Of a DNA stretch of 7,606 nt, positions 7,461 through 7,606 are shown piece after piece. Both the position numbers and the translations under genes were made by a program. Source of the DNA: an uncultured Bacteroidales bacterium (GTDB taxonomy: Bacteria; Bacteroidota; Bacteroidia; Bacteroidales; UBA932); NCBI GenBank assembly GCA_937898205.1, contig CALEJC010000171.1, positions 1 to 7,606 of the forward strand, in the 5' to 3' direction. The notes below the pieces were generated by a model. It searched no databases. It saw only the letters and a program-made list of their open reading frames with translations, and was not told where the DNA came from. Numbering within the stretch: the first letter of the stretch is position 1; every line of letters starts with the position of its first letter.

Positions 7461-7606
7461 ATGTTTTTTTGACGCATTATATAATGTTTCATACATTATT
7501 GGCTCCATTACCGCAAATATATCATCTTGTGTAGCAAATGACATTTCCATATCTAATTGATAAAACTCTCCAGCCACTCTATCTGCTCTTGCATCTTCAT
7601 CTCTAA
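7461..7606 (-). CDS. aspS: Aspartyl-tRNA synthetase internal fragment, AT-rich, foreign-looking
   Basis: From the right edge, the minus strand reads RDEDARADRVAGEFYQLD and continues MEMSFATQDDIFAVMEPIMYETLY. This matches the motif 2 region of bacterial class II aspartyl-tRNA synthetase (FRDED.RADR...EF.Q.D.EMSF...), which contacts ATP and the tRNA acceptor end. The version with GEFYQLD and TQDD is one of several known bacterial forms. Both ends of the gene are missing: the 5' part lies beyond the window, and recognisable similarity fades near 7461. The frame stays open to 7232 only because it runs through antisense of floA; those residues look nothing like a synthetase. Codons are AGA, TTA, ATA and GAT-rich, unlike the neighbouring genes. 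It is most likely sequence from a different, low-GC organism joined here. Confidence 0.7.

Overview
The window looks like a stretch of chromosome from a member of the Bacteroidota (Bacteroidales-like), at moderate GC (about half in the parts counted by hand). Four things point there: secD and secF are fused into one gene; the start codons lack Shine-Dalgarno sequences; TAnnTTTG -7 promoter boxes lie upstream of the genes; and a short NfeD is followed directly by a FloA-type flotillin. No mobile element, CRISPR array, tRNA or rRNA gene was seen.

Layout, left to right. Bases 1-3376 (minus strand) are a DNA polymerase III alpha subunit gene, dnaE, cut by the left edge so that its C-terminus is missing. 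Next comes an 86-base gap holding a strong hairpin terminator and a probable dnaE promoter that sits almost on the start codon. Bases 3463-6522 (minus) are a complete secDF fusion of 1019 residues, the proton-driven partner of the Sec translocon. A 154-base divergent intergenic region (6523-6676) carries candidate promoters for both directions. Bases 6677-7141 (plus) are a short NfeD membrane/OB-fold protein. Four bases later the flotillin-like floA begins at 7146, in the usual nfeD-floA membrane-microdomain pair.

The right end is anomalous. FloA reads normally for about 97 codons and then hits a stop at 7440-7442, where the family should continue for more than 200 residues. From about 7461 to the window end the minus strand instead encodes an internal piece of a class II aspartyl-tRNA synthetase. 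That piece is AT-rich (about 34% GC by hand count over 7441-7606, against about 52% just before) and uses AGA/TTA/ATA codons. The simplest explanation is a chimeric join, from assembly or amplification, with DNA of another, lower-GC organism. A true rearrangement or insertion cannot be excluded from this window.

The rest is core housekeeping content (replication, secretion, membrane organisation). I found no convincing undescribed system. The points worth a second look are the junction, a possibly leaderless dnaE transcript, the intact PHP metal site in DnaE, and a clamp-binding motif that lacks the usual glutamine.
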